From assembly GCF_963677845.1 (NCBI RefSeq), contig NZ_OY782498.1:1046001-1110000 (forward strand): DNA of 64,000 nt, written 5' to 3'. A program made the translations under genes and the position numbers. The notes beneath the pieces are model-generated. The model saw only the letters and a program-made list of their open reading frames with translations. It had not been told where the DNA came from and did no database searches. Shown here piece by piece: positions 61,634 to 64,000 of this stretch (positions within the stretch are counted from its first letter, which is position 1; each line of letters begins with the position of its first letter). Origin of the DNA: an uncultured Pseudodesulfovibrio sp. Its GTDB lineage: Bacteria > Desulfobacterota > Desulfovibrionia > Desulfovibrionales > Desulfovibrionaceae.

Positions 61634-64000
61634 GTAAACAAAATTCATTTATTGATTTTTTTGCTGAACATCCAACTGCGGCAAATCTGCTTATGTTGTT
61701 ATTTCTCGGTATGGGCGTTTTGGCTTTGCCTAAAATGGTTCGAGAAACTTTTCCTGATTTTACACCTTCAGAAATTTCTATAACTGCGGTTTATCCGGGT
61801 GCTACGGCAGAGGATGTAGAAGAGGCCATCTGTCAGCGCATTGAAGATGCTCTTGATGGTGTGACCAACGTGGAAGAAGTGCGTTCGACGGCCCAGGACG
61901 GGCTGGCAACCGTGGTGGTTGAAATGGTTGAAGGTGGTGATCTCAAGGAGTTCGCTGAAGATATTCGTACTGAAGTTGATGCTATCGATACCTTTCCGCC
62001 CGATGTAGAAGATCCCATCATCAAGCGGCTTAATCGAACAGATATGGTTTTGGCGTTGGCAGTAACCGGACCTATGTCCACCCCTCATCTCAAACTTTAT
62101 TGTGAAGACCTCAAAGACCGGATTCTTAACTTACCGGGTGTGGCCGAAGTAACCATCGGTGGCTTTTCCGATCATGAGATTCGAGTTGAAATTCCCATGA
62201 AGAATATCATGCAGTATGGTTTGTCCGTGTTCGACATTACTTCTGTCATTGGAAATCAATCCTTGGATTTACCTGCCGGGACATTGGAAACTGCTGATGC
62301 TGATTTTGTCATCCGTTTTGCCGACGAGCGGAAAAAAGTTCATGAGTATGAAGATCTTATCGTTGTCTCTGGAAAAACAGGAGCCGAGCTTCGCTTGGGT
62401 GATATTGCCAATATTACGGATCGTTTTGAGAAGGATGAAGAAAAAATATGGTTTAATGGACAGCGAGCCGGAGAACTTACCATCGCCAAGAACAAGGGAG
62501 AGGATGCGCTCAAGGTGTTGGATGCCGTTCAGATGTTTTTGGATAAAGAGCGAGCCGAGATGCCGTCTGGCGTGAATCTTGAAATCACACGTAATATTAC
62601 TAAAATTGTTCGTGACCGTCTGGAGATGTTGATTTCCAATGGCATACAAGGGTTGATTTTGGTTTTTATGGTCATGTGGCTGTTTTTTAATATCAGATTG
62701 TCCTTTTGGGTCGCCATGGGGTTGCCTGTCTCCTTTATGGGATCGTTTTTGGTCATGCAGATGACTGGTATGTCAATTAACATGCTGACGATGGTTGGTT
62801 TACTGTTGGCTCTTGGTTTGATCATGGATGACGCTATAGTTATCGCCGAGAACGTGGCTGCTCATCTTGCGCGAGGTAAGTCGGCGCTTCGGGCTGCAGT
62901 GGATGGAACCAGAGAAGTGGCACGTGGTGTTTTGTCATCGTTCATTACTACATTATGTATTTTTGGTTCCGTAGCTTTGCTTATCGAGGGGCGTATTGGT
63001 AAAGTGCTGTGGGTAATGCCTGCTGTTTTGATTATGACTTTGTCGGTGAGTATTATTGAAGCTTTTTGCATTCTTCCGAATCATCTTAACCATTCGCTCT
63101 CTCATATGACGAAAGCGCCGACTCCTTTTCGAGTTGCTTTTGAGAAACGATTTGAGTGGGTTCGGGAGAACATACTTGGACGGATCGTCGATTCGGTTAT
63201 TCGGTGGCGATATGTTTTTGTAGGCGGCGTGTTGTGCGTATTCATCCTTTCTGTTGGGATGGTTGCAAGCGGTCGAATAGGAGTCGAGGCTTTTCCTTCA
63301 ATTGACGGCGATGTTTTGCAAGCGAGTATACTTCTGCCGCAGGGTACTCCGCTTGAAAAAACAGAAGAGGTTACGCGTGTTGTTTTGGCTGGGCTTCAGC
63401 GGGTGAATGATGAATTAACTCCATCCCAGCCGGAGGGGAAGCGCCTCGTGCGGTTTGCTTCGGTTGCTTTCAATACGAATTCATATGCGGATGAGCCGGG
63501 TGCGCATGTGGCAACAGTGTATGCGGATTTGTTGAGCGCGGAAGAGCGGACGGTAAACATACGAGAGTTGGAGTTAGCTTGGGCTGCCGCTGTAGGAGAT
63601 CTTCCAGATGTAATGGCATTGACCTTTACCCAGCCAAGTGTTGGGCCTGCTGGAAATGCAATCGAGTTTCGACTTTCAGGGAAAGATTTGAAAGAACTCA
63701 AAGCTGCTGCGGCTGAATTACGAGACTATATATCTGAATATGAAGGGACATTGTATCTTTTGGATAACCTTCGACCAGGGAAACCTGAATTTCAGGCTAC
63801 ACTTAAACCGGGGGCTACGGCTTTTGGATTTAATGCTCAACAGATAGCTTCACAATTACGAGCGGCGTTCTTTGGACGTGAAGCGACTGAAATACAGTAT
63901 CAGGGTGAATCTTATGAAGTGAACGTGCGTATCGCTTCGGAAGATAGTGATTCAATAGCTGATCTGGATTACTTCCATTTGACAACTCAAGACGGTTCAT
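61630..64000 (+). CDS. RND efflux pump (second system), 3' end outside the window
   Basis: The ATG at 61630 overlaps the adaptor stop (ATGA). About 790 codons are visible with no stop before the window ends; a full RND pump has about 1030-1060. Seen are HPTAANLLMLLFLGMGVLAL (TM1), VYPGATAEDVEEAICQRIED, the TM4 proton-relay LLLALGLIMDDAIVIAEN and the start of the second half (RWRYVFVGGVLCVFILSVGM, IGVEAFPSIDGDVLQASI). It belongs to the same broad type as the pump at 20204. Substrate is unknown. Confidence 0.92.
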   Translation, partial: MSKQNSFIDFFAEHPTAANLLMLLFLGMGVLALPKMVRETFPDFTPSEISITAVYPGATAEDVEEAICQRIEDALDGVTNVEEVRSTAQDGLATVVVEMVEGGDLKEFAEDIRTEVDAIDTFPPDVEDPIIKRLNRTDMVLALAVTGPMSTPHLKLYCEDLKDRILNLPGVAEVTIGGFSDHEIRVEIPMKNIMQYGLSVFDITSVIGNQSLDLPAGTLETADADFVIRFADERKKVHEYEDLIVVSGKTGAELRLGDIANITDRFEKDEEKIWFNGQRAGELTIAKNKGEDALKVLDAVQMFLDKERAEMPSGVNLEITRNITKIVRDRLEMLISNGIQGLILVFMVMWLFFNIRLSFWVAMGLPVSFMGSFLVMQMTGMSINMLTMVGLLLALGLIMDDAIVIAENVAAHLARGKSALRAAVDGTREVARGVLSSFITTLCIFGSVALLIEGRIGKVLWVMPAVLIMTLSVSIIEAFCILPNHLNHSLSHMTKAPTPFRVAFEKRFEWVRENILGRIVDSVIRWRYVFVGGVLCVFILSVGMVASGRIGVEAFPSIDGDVLQASILLPQGTPLEKTEEVTRVVLAGLQRVNDELTPSQPEGKRLVRFASVAFNTNSYADEPGAHVATVYADLLSAEERTVNIRELELAWAAAVGDLPDVMALTFTQPSVGPAGNAIEFRLSGKDLKELKAAAAELRDYISEYEGTLYLLDNLRPGKPEFQATLKPGATAFGFNAQQIASQLRAAFFGREATEIQYQGESYEVNVRIASEDSDSIADLDYFHLTTQDGS

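Overview
The window looks like the chromosome of a motile, anaerobic, sulfate-reducer-type deltaproteobacterium (Desulfovibrio / Pseudodesulfovibrio-like). The grounds are the nif gene order with two PII-type genes (nifI1, nifI2) between nifH and nifD, a CheB-HEAT-CheR-CheY-CheA chemotaxis block, and the mix of housekeeping genes. This is inference from gene content; no 16S gene or database search was available.

Region by region. 1-12.5 kb: a nitrogen-fixation cluster, nifH(5' cut)-nifI1-nifI2-nifD-nifK-[NifB-like protein lacking its Fe-S cysteines]-[2Fe-2S ferredoxin]-[GNAT]-nifE-nifN-nifB, with nifA convergent at its end. nifHDK encode nitrogenase, nifI1/I2 its ammonium switch, nifB/E/N the FeMo-cofactor assembly line. 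nifA carries a near-consensus sigma-54 promoter whose predicted start falls on the nifA ATG. 12.5-14.8 kb: an AT-rich patch with an AlpA-like HTH protein, a small ParA and a ribbon-helix-helix partner, resembling a plasmid-type partition cassette. 14.8-26.6 kb: about 11.5 kb bounded by 108-bp direct repeats. The right repeat is the 3' part of an intact tRNA-Pro(CGG) plus its terminator; the left is a broken copy. This suggests a decayed island integrated at the tRNA. It carries a two-component system, a divergent RND efflux operon, decayed DNA, and a P-loop NTPase gene split by an IS110-family (IS1111-type) element. The non-coding right end of this IS holds two segments that match the two flanks of its own insertion site, as expected for a bridge/seek RNA.

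26.7-34.2 kb: the chemotaxis operon cheB-HEAT-cheR-cheY-cheA, without cheW or a receptor gene. 34.2-41.4 kb: a membrane protein, a CpoB-like lipoprotein, dprA, an HDOD pair, a REC/GGDEF-like protein, a Xer recombinase and a cyclophilin. 41.4-52.3 kb (minus strand): a nitronate monooxygenase-like flavoprotein, then lhgO, a PPC-domain protein, addB, addA, an EamA transporter and an ornithine cyclodeaminase-like gene in tight succession. 52.3-58.5 kb: a pseudouridine synthase, a small motility protein behind a sigma-28-type promoter, an S1-domain protein, ftsY and asnS. 58.5-64 kb: an AraC/GyrI regulator, then a TetR-MFP-RND operon that runs off the end of the window.

No CRISPR array or rRNA was seen. 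The most unusual items are the cysteine-stripped NifB paralogue, the IS110-family element with apparent guide matches, the sigma-54 element abutting nifA, and the tRNA-Pro island with diverged but structure-preserving terminators.
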